From positions 1 to 17,779 of the forward strand of contig JABFSD010001209.1 of the NCBI GenBank assembly GCA_013140935.1: DNA of 17,779 nucleotides. The letters are read 5' to 3'. This stretch comes from Acidobacteriota bacterium (lineage in GTDB: Bacteria > Acidobacteriota > Blastocatellia > RBC074). Positions 1-7,166 of the stretch are shown piece after piece. The notes below the pieces were generated by a model. That model ran no database searches. It was not told the DNA's origin and was given only the letters and a program-made list of their open reading frames with translations. The first letter of the stretch is position 1. Each line of letters starts with the position of its first letter. Both the position numbers and the translations under genes were made by a program.

Positions 1-1354
1 CTTCGATAGCGTGCGTGATGGTGTAAGCGTGCAGTTCCTGCTGAAAAATATCCTGCGTAGTTTTGAGCGTAGCCTGCTCGCCTTCGATCTTTTGATAGTT
101 GGCGTTGTCTTCAAAAATCGGCGTCCCGGTAAAACCGAATAGTTGCGCATGGGGGAAAAATTCTTTGATGGCTTTGTGATTCTCGCCAAATTGCGAGCGG
201 TGGCATTCGTCAAAGATGAAGACCATGCGCTGTTTGCGCAACGGTTCAAGGCGTTCTTTGTAATTGCGTTTGTTGCTGCCATCCAGCGCCAGCCCCAATT
301 TCTGAATCGTGGTGACAATCACCTTGTCGGCGTAATCGTCCGAGAGCAAGCGCCGGACGAGCGTTTCGGTGTTGGTGTTTTCTTCGACGCAACCTTCCTG
401 AAATTTATTGAACTCTTCGCGCGTTTGGCGGTCGAGGTCTTTGCGATCCACCACAAACAAACACTTATCAACGGCGGGATTGTCTTTGAGCAAGGTCGAA
501 GCCTTGAACGACGTGAGCGTCTTGCCGCTGCCCGTCGTGTGCCAGATATAACCGTTGCCGGTGTTTTGCTGAATGCACGCGACGATATTCTTGACGGCAT
601 AAATTTGATAAGGCCGCATCATCAGCAATTTCTGCTCACTGGCGACCAACACCATATAACGGCTGATCATTTCGCTGAGCGCGCATTTGGCGAGAAAGGT
701 TTCGGCGAAGCTGTCGAGATGCGTGATTTTCTTATTGTCAGGACTGGCGAATTGATAGAGCGGCAAAAAGCGTTCGTCGGCATTGAAGCTGAAATGACGA
801 TGGTTATTGTTGGCAAAATACCAGGTATCGCTGCGGTTGCTGACGATGAATAACTGCACAAAGCAAAGCAGGGTTTTGCTGTAGCCGTTGCCGGGATCAT
901 TCTTGTAATCAACGATCTGTTCCATCGCGCGACGCGGTGTGATGGTCAGGGTTTTCAATTCGATTTGCACGACCGGCACGCCATTGATGAGCAGCATTAC
1001 GTCATAACGATGATGAGTGTTGTCGGTGTTGATGCGCAGTTGGTTGACGACCTCAAACGTGTTCTTGCACCAGTCTTTGATATTGACCAGCGTGTAATAA
1101 AGCGGCGTGCCGTCATCGCGCTCAAAGCTGTTGCGTTCGCGCAAATGACGAGCGGCGGCGAAGACATCTGGCGAAATGATTTGCTCTAGCAGCCGTTGAA
1201 ACTCGCCGTCGGTCAGGTTGACGCGGTTCAGCGCCTCAAACTTCTCGCGGAAGTTCTTATCCAGCGCGGCGCGGTCACGTATGTCTGGGCGATAGCTGTA
1301 TTTGAGTTCGCCTAGTTTTTCGATCAGTGATTGTTCGATTTCTTGTTCAGTCAT
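1..1354 (-). CDS. hsdR: Type I restriction enzyme R subunit (HsdR), N-terminal part, cut by window edge
   Basis: The restriction and ATP-driven DNA-translocation subunit of a type I restriction-modification complex. The minus-strand frame is open without a stop from an ATG at 1354 to the left edge (451 codons). It begins MTEQEIEQSLIEKLGELKYS. The N-terminal nuclease core is visible as RYDVMLL then QIELK (D118, E132, K134), the D-ExK pattern of HsdR nucleases. The helicase motor follows: Walker A HTTGSGKTLTS (K278), VDRKDLDRQT, the DECHRSQFG motif II box and GFTGTPIF (motif III-like). The second motor domain and C-terminus lie beyond the window; family members are usually about 750-1100 residues. 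A GAGAG stretch sits about 5 bases before the ATG. No hsdM or hsdS precedes it, so those genes, if linked, should lie downstream outside the window. Family assignment is very secure. Confidence 0.95.
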   Translation of the reverse strand, partial: MTEQEIEQSLIEKLGELKYSYRPDIRDRAALDKNFREKFEALNRVNLTDGEFQRLLEQIISPDVFAAARHLRERNSFERDDGTPLYYTLVNIKDWCKNTFEVVNQLRINTDNTHHRYDVMLLINGVPVVQIELKTLTITPRRAMEQIVDYKNDPGNGYSKTLLCFVQLFIVSNRSDTWYFANNNHRHFSFNADERFLPLYQFASPDNKKITHLDSFAETFLAKCALSEMISRYMVLVASEQKLLMMRPYQIYAVKNIVACIQQNTGNGYIWHTTGSGKTLTSFKASTLLKDNPAVDKCLFVVDRKDLDRQTREEFNKFQEGCVEENTNTETLVRRLLSDDYADKVIVTTIQKLGLALDGSNKRNYKERLEPLRKQRMVFIFDECHRSQFGENHKAIKEFFPHAQLFGFTGTPIFEDNANYQKIEGEQATLKTTQDIFQQELHAYTITHAIE

Positions 1355-1496
1355 TGATTACTCTCAACGGTGGCGCTCTCTCGCTTCGGCTGACGCCCTC
1401 AACTCTTGGCAAAATACTGTGCGAAATGACGGCAAGACAATTTCTTTAGCAGCGCGCATCATTCGCTTTCAAGGCGGCTTGCAAAGCCGAGCACTA
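1355..1496. other. Intergenic gap between hsdR and the Cys/Met PLP enzyme gene, with a small hairpin
   Basis: A 142-bp gap between two leftward genes. A 6-bp stem (1475-1480 CGGCTT with 1484-1489 AAGCCG, 3-base loop) lies 8 bases past the stop of the upstream gene. It lacks a clear T-run on the minus strand, so it is at best a weak terminator candidate. The rest could hold the hsdR promoter, but no convincing -35/-10 pair was recognised. Confidence 0.3.
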
Positions 1497-2618
1497 TCAA
1501 TCCAACGCTTGCAACAAATCGGCGAGCAAATCATCCGCGTGTTCCAAGCCGACCGAAACGCGCAACAGGTTCGGCGGCGTTTTCGATTGCGGTCCTTCGA
1601 CCGAAGCGCGATGTTCGATCAGGCTTTCGACGCCGCCCAAACTCGTAGCCCGTTTGAACAACTGAACCTTGCCAATCATTCGCAAGGCTTCTTCCGCACC
1701 GCCTGCGACTTCAATTGAAAGCATGCCGCCGAACGGTCGCATCTGGCGCGCAGCAATCGCGTGGCCCGCGTGCGAAGCCAACCCGGGATAATTCACATTG
1801 GCGATGCGCGTGTGTTGGCTCAACGCTTCAGCCAGTTGCGCGGCGCTTTGTGATTGGCGTTCAACACGAACGGCCATCGTGGCGACGCTACGTTGCAAGA
1901 GCCAGCAATCGAAAGGCGCTGCGCCCGTGCCGCCGATGGTTTGCATCGTGCGAATGCGTTCAAAAAATTCATTGCTGTCACGCATCACGATCAAGCCGCT
2001 TAACGTATCGCTATGGCCGCCGAAATACTTGGTGGTCGAGTGCATCACGATGTCGGCGCCGTGTTCAAAGGGGCGCGTACAGATCGGCGTCGCCCAGGTG
2101 TTGTCTGCTGCCAGCAAGGCTCCGCGTGCGTGCGCGAGTTCGGCGGCGGCGGCAATGTCGGTGATGCGCAAGCGCGGATTGGAAGGCGTTTCAATCCAGA
2201 CGAGTTTCGTCGTGGGCTGCCACGCGGCTTTGATCGCGTCGAGGTCGGTCGTGTCTACGAAAGAAACCTGCAAGCCCCAGCGCGTATAAAGCGATTCGAT
2301 GACGGCGCGCGTGCCGAAATAAATGTCTACGGGTGCAATCACGTGATCGCCCGGCGCAAGCGCATGCATTACGGCTTGCGTTGCCGCGTTGCCCGAAGCG
2401 AACGCCGCCGCCACCGTGCCGCCTTCTAACGCAGAGACGATTTGTTCGAAGGCTTGCCGATTAGGATGACCGGTACGCGAATAGAAATACTCGCTCACCA
2501 ATTGGTTGTCGGCATCGCGTTCGTATGTCGTCGAGAGCACGATGGGCGATGCGACGGAACCGTAAACGGAAAGTTCAGCGGCGTGTAACGCGAGGGTTTC
2601 AGGTTGCATAAAAATCAC
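1497..2618 (-). CDS. Cys/Met-metabolism PLP-dependent enzyme (cystathionine gamma-synthase / gamma-lyase / methionine gamma-lyase family)
   Basis: A fold-type I pyridoxal-phosphate enzyme of about 373 residues, the usual family length, acting on cystathionine, homocysteine or methionine-type substrates in the cytoplasm. Seen: YSRTGHPNR near residue 46-54, ASGNAAT (74-80, phosphate-binding loop), ADNTWATP (171-178, the Asp that contacts the PLP nitrogen) and HSTTKYFGGHSD with the Schiff-base Lys197. The C-terminal SLGGVESLIEHRAS matches the family SLGG-ES segment. Sequence alone does not separate synthase from lyase. The GTG at 2618 overlaps the upstream permease stop by 4 bases (GTGA). An in-frame ATG at 2609, preceded by AAAGAGTGA, is an equally good or better start and gives 370 residues. 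It is the last gene of the leftward transporter string, and the coupling suggests co-translation. The role in that operon is unknown. Confidence 0.92.
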   Translation of the reverse strand: MIFMQPETLALHAAELSVYGSVASPIVLSTTYERDADNQLVSEYFYSRTGHPNRQAFEQIVSALEGGTVAAAFASGNAATQAVMHALAPGDHVIAPVDIYFGTRAVIESLYTRWGLQVSFVDTTDLDAIKAAWQPTTKLVWIETPSNPRLRITDIAAAAELAHARGALLAADNTWATPICTRPFEHGADIVMHSTTKYFGGHSDTLSGLIVMRDSNEFFERIRTMQTIGGTGAAPFDCWLLQRSVATMAVRVERQSQSAAQLAEALSQHTRIANVNYPGLASHAGHAIAARQMRPFGGMLSIEVAGGAEEALRMIGKVQLFKRATSLGGVESLIEHRASVEGPQSKTPPNLLRVSVGLEHADDLLADLLQALD

Positions 2619-3544
2619 TCTTTCGCATACGCCACGCCCAGCGCCTTGGGCGGCGTAGCGCGGCTCACCAAACCTGCCAAAACAACTATCGTCAGCACAT
2701 AAGGCACGATCTGAATGAATTGATTCGGAATATTCACCGTGCCTTGCATACGAATCGCCACTGACTCAGCCAAGCCGAATAACAGGCAAGCCAGCAACGC
2801 GCCCACCGGATGCCATTTGCCGAAGATCAACGCCGCCAGTGCGATGAATCCGCGCCCCGCCGTCATATTGCGCGTGAACAATGAATTCTGCCCGATGGAA
2901 AGATAAGCTCCGCCCAACGCGGCCAACGCGCCTGAGATCAATACGCCCGCATAACGCATCCGCCGCACGTTCACGCCTGCCGTATCCGCCGCTTCGGGAT
3001 TCTCGCCCACCGCGCGCAGCCGCAAGCCGAACGAAGTTTTATACAACACATAAAACGTCACGCCGACCAAGATGAACGCGAGATAGACCAACGGCTTTTG
3101 GTTAAAGATCGAAGCCAGCGCGGGCGAACTTTCAGGATTAAACAACGCTACGTCAGGCAGCACTTCTTCTTTCGGCAATTGCGGCGTAGCCCCCGTCGAA
3201 TCGAATAACGCGCCCGACAGCAACGCGGGTACGCCGAGGAAAAGAATGTTGATCGCCGTGCCACTCACGACCTGATCGGCGCGATAGTTGATCGTAGCCA
3301 CCGCGTGCAACAACGCCACCAACAAGCCCGCCGTCATCGCCGCGAGCAAGCCAAGCCACGGGCTGTGCGTGAATACGGTCACGACGGCGGCGGTGAAGGC
3401 TCCGGCCAACATCATGCCTTCGAGCGCAATGTTGATGACGCCGCTGCGTTCGGAATACAACCCGCCCAGCGCCGCCAAAATCAACGGCGTCGCCAACCGC
3501 AATGTCGAAGCGATCAAGGTGTAATTGAAAATGTTTCTGAGCAT
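2615..3544 (-). CDS. ABC transporter permease, nucleoside/BMP-type (NupC/YufQ-like)
   Basis: An integral-membrane permease of the BPD_transp_2 family, 309 residues, the usual size of the smaller permease of nucleoside ABC importers. The N-terminus carries the diagnostic LYSERSGVINIALEGMMLAG (about residues 29-48), followed by alternating hydrophobic segments. A cytoplasmic loop RLRAVGENPEAADTAGV (about 175-191) resembles the EAA-type coupling loop that meets the ATPase. The start is ATG at 3544. The upstream bases are a two-unit tandem repeat and contain no recognisable Shine-Dalgarno sequence. Its partner permease lies at 5458-6540, separated by three unrelated genes, whereas the pair is normally contiguous. 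The following PLP-enzyme gene overlaps by 4 bases. No ATPase or lipoprotein binding component is present in the window. Substrate assignment as a nucleoside or purine-type compound is by family resemblance only. Confidence 0.9.
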   Translation of the reverse strand: MLRNIFNYTLIASTLRLATPLILAALGGLYSERSGVINIALEGMMLAGAFTAAVVTVFTHSPWLGLLAAMTAGLLVALLHAVATINYRADQVVSGTAINILFLGVPALLSGALFDSTGATPQLPKEEVLPDVALFNPESSPALASIFNQKPLVYLAFILVGVTFYVLYKTSFGLRLRAVGENPEAADTAGVNVRRMRYAGVLISGALAALGGAYLSIGQNSLFTRNMTAGRGFIALAALIFGKWHPVGALLACLLFGLAESVAIRMQGTVNIPNQFIQIVPYVLTIVVLAGLVSRATPPKALGVAYAKE

Positions 3545-3551
3545 AGTCGCA

Positions 3552-3587
3552 GATAGGAGTTATGGGAGTGATAGGAGTTATGGGGTT
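3552..3587. repeat. Two-unit 18-bp tandem repeat (ATAGGAGTTATGGG core)
   Basis: The 14-base core ATAGGAGTTATGGG occurs at 3553-3566 and again at 3571-3584, an 18-base period. The second unit contains the stop codon (3578-3580, minus strand) of the 154-residue gene. The first lies just upstream of the NupC-like permease start, where a ribosome-binding site would be expected. Confidence 0.85.
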
Positions 3588-4042
3588 TTCTTGGCGGCCT
3601 TTGCTTTGCCTGCCACCGAAAGCACCATCTTCTCGTTGCGCTTCATCACCTTGATGAACTCTACGCGGCGAAACCGCAGCGCCGACCAGTCTTCGTCAAT
3701 CGCCACCATCCGCACCGGTTCGTAACCCAACTCGCCCAGCACCGCCCAACCATTGTCGCGGTTGAATTCGCACTTGTATTTTTTCGACGTACCTTTCGGA
3801 TAAGCAAACCACACGACAGCATCGCCTTTGACCTTTTTGGCGACGGCTTGAGCGAACTTATCCACTTCGGCCTGTTTGGTAACGAAGGCCAGCGAGAACT
3901 CAATCTCTTTCACGGCTTTCAATTCGCGTGCAATCGCAACGTCTTTCAACACAGCCAATTCCGTTTCAAAGCTGGCAGGCGCATTCAATACGACCACGGT
4001 GCTTTGGTCTTTCAAGTTCATTTTTTGAAATAAGGCGCTCAT
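3578..4042 (-). CDS. Small DUF3052-like hypothetical protein
   Basis: A 154-residue soluble protein that I connect, tentatively, with the DUF3052-like family of unknown function. Seen: MSALFQKMNLKDQSTVVVLN at the start, a central WFAYPKGTSKKYKCEFNRD, and a C-terminal ELGYEPVRMVAIDEDWSALR, followed by a short basic tail (KAKAAKK). No signal peptide or membrane segment is evident. The ATG at 4042 has a good AAGGA about 7 bases upstream, and the XisI gene ends only 11 bases before it, so the two are probably co-transcribed. It is the third gene of the block separating the two permease genes. A hand count over 3841-3900 gives 55% GC, closer to the genome background than its two block partners. 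The biochemical role is unknown. Confidence 0.8.
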   Translation of the reverse strand: MSALFQKMNLKDQSTVVVLNAPASFETELAVLKDVAIARELKAVKEIEFSLAFVTKQAEVDKFAQAVAKKVKGDAVVWFAYPKGTSKKYKCEFNRDNGWAVLGELGYEPVRMVAIDEDWSALRFRRVEFIKVMKRNEKMVLSVAGKAKAAKKTP

Positions 4043-4053
4043 CGTTTTTCCTT

Positions 4054-4389
4054 TCAGGCTACGGCGTATTCCGTCAGCGGTCTTACATCGGCGGGGTGAA
4101 AACCCAACACTATGTCTTGTTTGGGAATGCCCTCCAGTTCCAAATACAAAGCGATACCGTCTTCAGTGCGGTCTTTTTGAATCCAGATTTTGCCGTTGAT
4201 GATTTCGAGATGAGCGATGCAATGATGCACACGGCGGTCTTTGTTCCAGCCTTCGCTCAACCACAAATAGTTATCGTTTTCTTCGTCGCAAACTACACGG
4301 TCGGTAATTTGTCCGTAGTGATGCGGCACCGCAGCATGCTTTTTCAAAATATCTTTGATGGCGGCGCGATAATGACTCAATTTGTCCAT
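4054..4389 (-). CDS. XisI-family protein (fdxN element excision controlling factor family), solo
   Basis: A 111-residue protein with the classic XisI layout: MDKLSHYRAAIKDILKKHA at the N-terminus, DEENDNYLWLSEGWNKDRRV in the middle, then GKIWIQKDRTEDGIA, and the terminal DIVLGFHPADVRPLTEYAVA. The family was named from a cyanobacterial nitrogen-fixation element, where XisI works with XisH and XisF in excision of the fdxN element. Most members are in genomes without that element and their function is not settled. XisI is normally encoded directly downstream of XisH; here no XisH-like frame exists and the upstream neighbour is a beta-propeller-like protein. The hand-counted sample 4141-4200 is 42% GC, clearly lower than the flanking permeases. 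The ATG at 4387-4389 has only a weak GAAGAAG upstream; the gap to the upstream gene is 42 bp. Family identity is secure, function is not. Confidence 0.92.
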   Translation of the reverse strand: MDKLSHYRAAIKDILKKHAAVPHHYGQITDRVVCDEENDNYLWLSEGWNKDRRVHHCIAHLEIINGKIWIQKDRTEDGIALYLELEGIPKQDIVLGFHPADVRPLTEYAVA

Positions 4390-4431
4390 AAAACAACTTC
4401 TTCAATACAGTCATCAAGTCGTAACTCGCAA

Positions 4432-5442
4432 CTATTCCGTTACAATTTCAATCACAGTTATTTCTTCGTCGCCAGCGACCGCAAAACGTTTTTTTTGCGT
4501 ATCTATCGCAAACGTAGGTGGCACGCCATCCCCCCAAATGATACTACTGGCTTGCTTTCCTGTTTTAAGTTGCGGCCAACGATGAGTCACCTTGCCGGTC
4601 AGCGAATCAAAAAGCTTTGGGGATTCATAAAAACCAACCAGAGAATTCCGATCAACAGGCATGCACCTGCCAACCAATTCTTCGGCACCAGAAACCGACA
4701 AACATTTTTGCGTTGTCACATCGTAATAAACGATTGCGTTCGGCCCCGCGCTCCACAGCGGATCACTGTCATCTGCTTTGCCTCCGTCGTTAGTTTCCTT
4801 CGAGGTTAGCAATACCAGCGTTTCGTTATCAGCAAAAACAGCACTGCAAATTTCAGCGCCGGTACTCGGTGCGATTCCAGTACCGTCAAGTGTCGTTGGT
4901 TCAGTTAATGCCTGTTGAACGTCATAAAGCGCAATCACATCCCACGGATGCCAAACCCAGCCTGCACTCAACAGCCTTTGCCCTGACGCATCGCAAGCCA
5001 ATCGCGAATGGAAAAAATCCTCTGGCTTGCGAGTCGCTGATTGAGTCAAACAATCGCCCGTTTCTATGTCTTCAATATCAATTCGGCAGTAATCATTCGG
5101 GCAATGCGCTAAGAGTTCACGCCCATCTGCTTGGCGGATAAACGTTATCGGATATTCATAAACTTCCGCGTGATAGTAACTACGATTGAGTTCGCGTAAA
5201 ATTTTTCCGTCTTTGAGTAACAAACCCTTCGTCCCCAATAACTCATAAATAACAGCGTACTGACCTGAAGGAGAAACTATCGCGGCGTCAAAGCGGTATC
5301 CGTAATGCACTGGGCGCTCAGTAACAGTGCCATCAAGAGCATAAGAAGCTCCGCCACCAACCCAATCAACCAACTTGTCGCCCAGCCAACAAAGCGAGCT
5401 GACTCTTTTGGCCGGAATTCGATATTCGTTAAATTGCGGCAT
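4432..5442 (-). CDS. Hypothetical beta-propeller-like (WD40-type) protein
   Basis: A 336-residue protein of unknown function. The sequence reads as repeated short beta-strand units of the kind seen in propellers: strand, turn with Asp/Gly, then a residue pair such as LFDS, LYDV, YYDV or DIE. Examples are DAAIVSPSGQYAVIYELLG, RLACDASGQRLLSAGW, IALYDVQQ, AIVYYDVTTQ, KLFDSLTGKV and RFAVAGDEEITVIEI. No signal peptide, lipobox or catalytic motif was seen. The start ATG at 5442 has a strong AGGAG 7-8 bases upstream and begins 15 bases after the NupB-like permease stop. Hand-counted GC is 40% at 4441-4500 and 47% at 4801-4860 and 5101-5160, against 67% at 6121-6180 in the permease, which points to separate origin. 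It precedes the XisI gene in the position usually held by XisH, but it does not resemble XisH. Confidence 0.75.
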   Translation of the reverse strand: MPQFNEYRIPAKRVSSLCWLGDKLVDWVGGGASYALDGTVTERPVHYGYRFDAAIVSPSGQYAVIYELLGTKGLLLKDGKILRELNRSYYHAEVYEYPITFIRQADGRELLAHCPNDYCRIDIEDIETGDCLTQSATRKPEDFFHSRLACDASGQRLLSAGWVWHPWDVIALYDVQQALTEPTTLDGTGIAPSTGAEICSAVFADNETLVLLTSKETNDGGKADDSDPLWSAGPNAIVYYDVTTQKCLSVSGAEELVGRCMPVDRNSLVGFYESPKLFDSLTGKVTHRWPQLKTGKQASSIIWGDGVPPTFAIDTQKKRFAVAGDEEITVIEIVTE

Positions 5443-5457
5443 AGCTTCTCCTGCGTA

Positions 5458-6540
5458 TTACGCACGTTTCAGCCGATGAGCGAACATTCGTTTGAACAAA
5501 AGCTCCATCGCCACAAACAAAATGATGATCGCTTGCAGCACCTGCACGAGGTCTTTCGAGACTTTGTCGGTGAAGATGTCTACGAACAGGCCGCCGCGAA
5601 TGAGTGCGCCGAAAAGAATCGCCGCGAGAATAACGCCGAGCGGATGGTTGCGACCGAGCAGTGCGACGGCGATGCCGGTGAATCCGTAACCGGGCGAGAA
5701 GTCGTGGTAATAACGATAGCGATAACCCAGCACTTCGTTGATGCCGACCATGCCGGCGAGCGCGCCTGACAGTGCCATCGCCAAAATGATTTGCCGCGAC
5801 ACGCTGATGCCGCCGTATTCAGCCGCCGCCGGACTTGCGCCGACCGCGCGAATCTCAAAGCCCCACTTCGTTCGCCACAAAAACAGCCAGACCAGAAACG
5901 CCGCGAGCAGCGCCAACACGAAAGCCAGATTCAACGGAATGCGTGCGGGGAAAGGCGGCAGGAAGGTATGCAACCGCGCGAGATGCGCCTGGTCGGCAAT
6001 CGGTACGGTTTGCATGATCGGGTCGCCGGGCGTTTTGTAATAAGCCTGCGTCAGCCAACTCACCAAGCCGACGGCAATGAAATTCATCATGATCGTATTG
6101 ATCACTTCGTGTGAACCGAAGCGCGCCTTGAGCAAGCCGGGAATGCCGCCCCAGATGGCTCCCATCAACATTGCGGCGAGCATGCAAAGCGGTACGAGCG
6201 CGATGGCGGGCAGCGATTTGAACGTGATGCCAACCCATGCGGCTGCGAAGGCGGCGGAATACAATTGGCCTTCCGCGCCGATGTTCAGCAGGCCGCATTG
6301 AAAGGCGAGAGCTACGGCGAGGCCGGTAAAAATCAGCGGCGTCGCGTAAAACAACGTATAGCCCCAGTTGTCCCAGGTGAAATTGCCCAGCGCGTCATAA
6401 AACCCGAACGCCGAAGACAACAAGATGCGATAGACCGTGAACGGATTGTCGCCAATCGCCAGCACGACGAGGCCGCCAATGACGAAGGCGGCGACGACGG
6501 CGATTAAGGGAAACATAAGTTCGCGCAGCAAAGTTTTCAT
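5458..6540 (-). CDS. ABC transporter permease, nucleoside/BMP-type (NupB/YufP-like)
   Basis: The larger permease of a nucleoside-type ABC importer, 360 residues, matching family length. Seen: a hydrophobic N-terminal segment, ATPLIFTGLAVALAFQCGLL then NIGAEGQLYSAA (the family signature), FGSHEVINTIMMNF, a periplasmic-type loop around residues 175-200, and a cytoplasmic IRAVGASPAAAEYGGIS coupling loop. The C-terminus is AMELLFKRMFAHRLKRA. A GTG at 6543 directly precedes the ATG at 6540; I chose ATG, which has AAGG 10 bases upstream. The gap to the upstream 173-residue gene is about 104 bp. It normally pairs with NupC/YufQ, which here lies at 2615-3544 beyond a three-gene block. The cognate ATPase and BMP-type lipoprotein are not encoded nearby, so either they are elsewhere or this system has been broken up. 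Confidence 0.92.
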   Translation of the reverse strand: MKTLLRELMFPLIAVVAAFVIGGLVVLAIGDNPFTVYRILLSSAFGFYDALGNFTWDNWGYTLFYATPLIFTGLAVALAFQCGLLNIGAEGQLYSAAFAAAWVGITFKSLPAIALVPLCMLAAMLMGAIWGGIPGLLKARFGSHEVINTIMMNFIAVGLVSWLTQAYYKTPGDPIMQTVPIADQAHLARLHTFLPPFPARIPLNLAFVLALLAAFLVWLFLWRTKWGFEIRAVGASPAAAEYGGISVSRQIILAMALSGALAGMVGINEVLGYRYRYYHDFSPGYGFTGIAVALLGRNHPLGVILAAILFGALIRGGLFVDIFTDKVSKDLVQVLQAIIILFVAMELLFKRMFAHRLKRA

Positions 6541-6644
6541 CACTTGCCCTTACCTGATTCGTTGGTTGTTTTTGGTACTGCGTGTGAGCAGGCTGAATTG
6601 AATAACTGCTTCAATGTTGCCGCGCCAGTTATACGTCAATATGT
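6541..6644. other. Gap between the 173-residue gene and the NupB-like permease
   Basis: About 100 bp with no reading frame of note. Nothing resembling a terminator or strong promoter was recognised, so read-through from the upstream genes is plausible. It is the largest gap in the leftward string between 7663 and 1497. Confidence 0.4.
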
Positions 6645-7166
6645 TCACGTCGGCCAAAGCACCGTGCCGTTATAAAGGTAAAGCGGCAAGGCGAGCCGTT
6701 CTAACTCTGCTTGAAATTCGGTCAGCACTGCTTGCGCGTCGGCTTCGTTGACGACGAGGGCGATGAGACGGTCGGGCGGCACGCGGTCTTGCACGTAAAC
6801 TTCATCCTGACTCAGCTTGACCCAATGGGGTTCGAGGTCTTGCGGCGTCATCACCGGAAAAGCCGGATCAACGAACACCGTGAAATGGCCCGGCTGGGAA
6901 ATCGTATAGAGCCACGACGGTTCGCCGTAACGATGCAAAAAAACGATGCTGTCATAAGGCACGGTCGAACCTTGCACGGTGAGGTTGAGGTCGGAACAGA
7001 CAGAGCCGTCGGTGCAGGCGGCGGGCGCTACGATGCCGTCGCGCAGGATGGCCGCCAGCCGGTCGGTGCGCGGTACGTTCTGCTTATGCGGATAACGTGA
7101 CGTGTTGTGAAACAGGTCGTCCATCTGCCACAACTTGCGCACTTTGTTTTTGGCTTGTTCGCTCAT
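6645..7166 (-). CDS. Conserved hypothetical protein, weak ADP-ribosyltransferase-like features
   Basis: A 173-residue cytoplasmic protein I do not recognise. I place the start at ATG 7166 ([14 protein letters not shown]) because AGGAGG lies 7 bases upstream and the ATG overlaps the preceding stop as ATGA; the frame extends further upstream to 7295 but that part is antisense-like shadow of the ATC-hydrolase gene. Seen: [10 protein letters not shown] near residue 20, [16 protein letters not shown] (about 34-49), [14 protein letters not shown] in the middle, and [20 protein letters not shown] near residue 125-145. The pattern of H near the start, ILRDGI, and EV-V-RVPPD-LI recalls the ART fold of DarT or KptA-type proteins, but I cannot trace the full H-Y-E or R-S-E triad. 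That resemblance is a low-confidence inference. It is translationally coupled to the ATC-hydrolase-family gene. Confidence 0.8.
   Translation of the reverse strand: MSEQAKNKVRKLWQMDDLFHNTSRYPHKQNVPRTDRLAAILRDGIVAPAACTDGSVCSDLNLTVQGSTVPYDSIVFLHRYGEPSWLYTISQPGHFTVFVDPAFPVMTPQDLEPHWVKLSQDEVYVQDRVPPDRLIALVVNEADAQAVLTEFQAELERLALPLYLYNGTVLWPT

Noticed and set aside
143..853. 236-residue plus-strand open frame
   Set aside because: It lies antisense to hsdR, whose minus-strand frame shows full helicase and nuclease motifs; the plus-strand translation shows no family signature.
1798..2429. Several overlapping plus-strand frames
   Set aside because: They are antisense to the Cys/Met PLP enzyme gene, whose PLP lysine and loop motifs are clear.
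3928..4809. 293-residue plus-strand frame across the XisI region
   Set aside because: It is antisense to three genes with recognisable families or ribosome-binding sites and shows no motif of its own.
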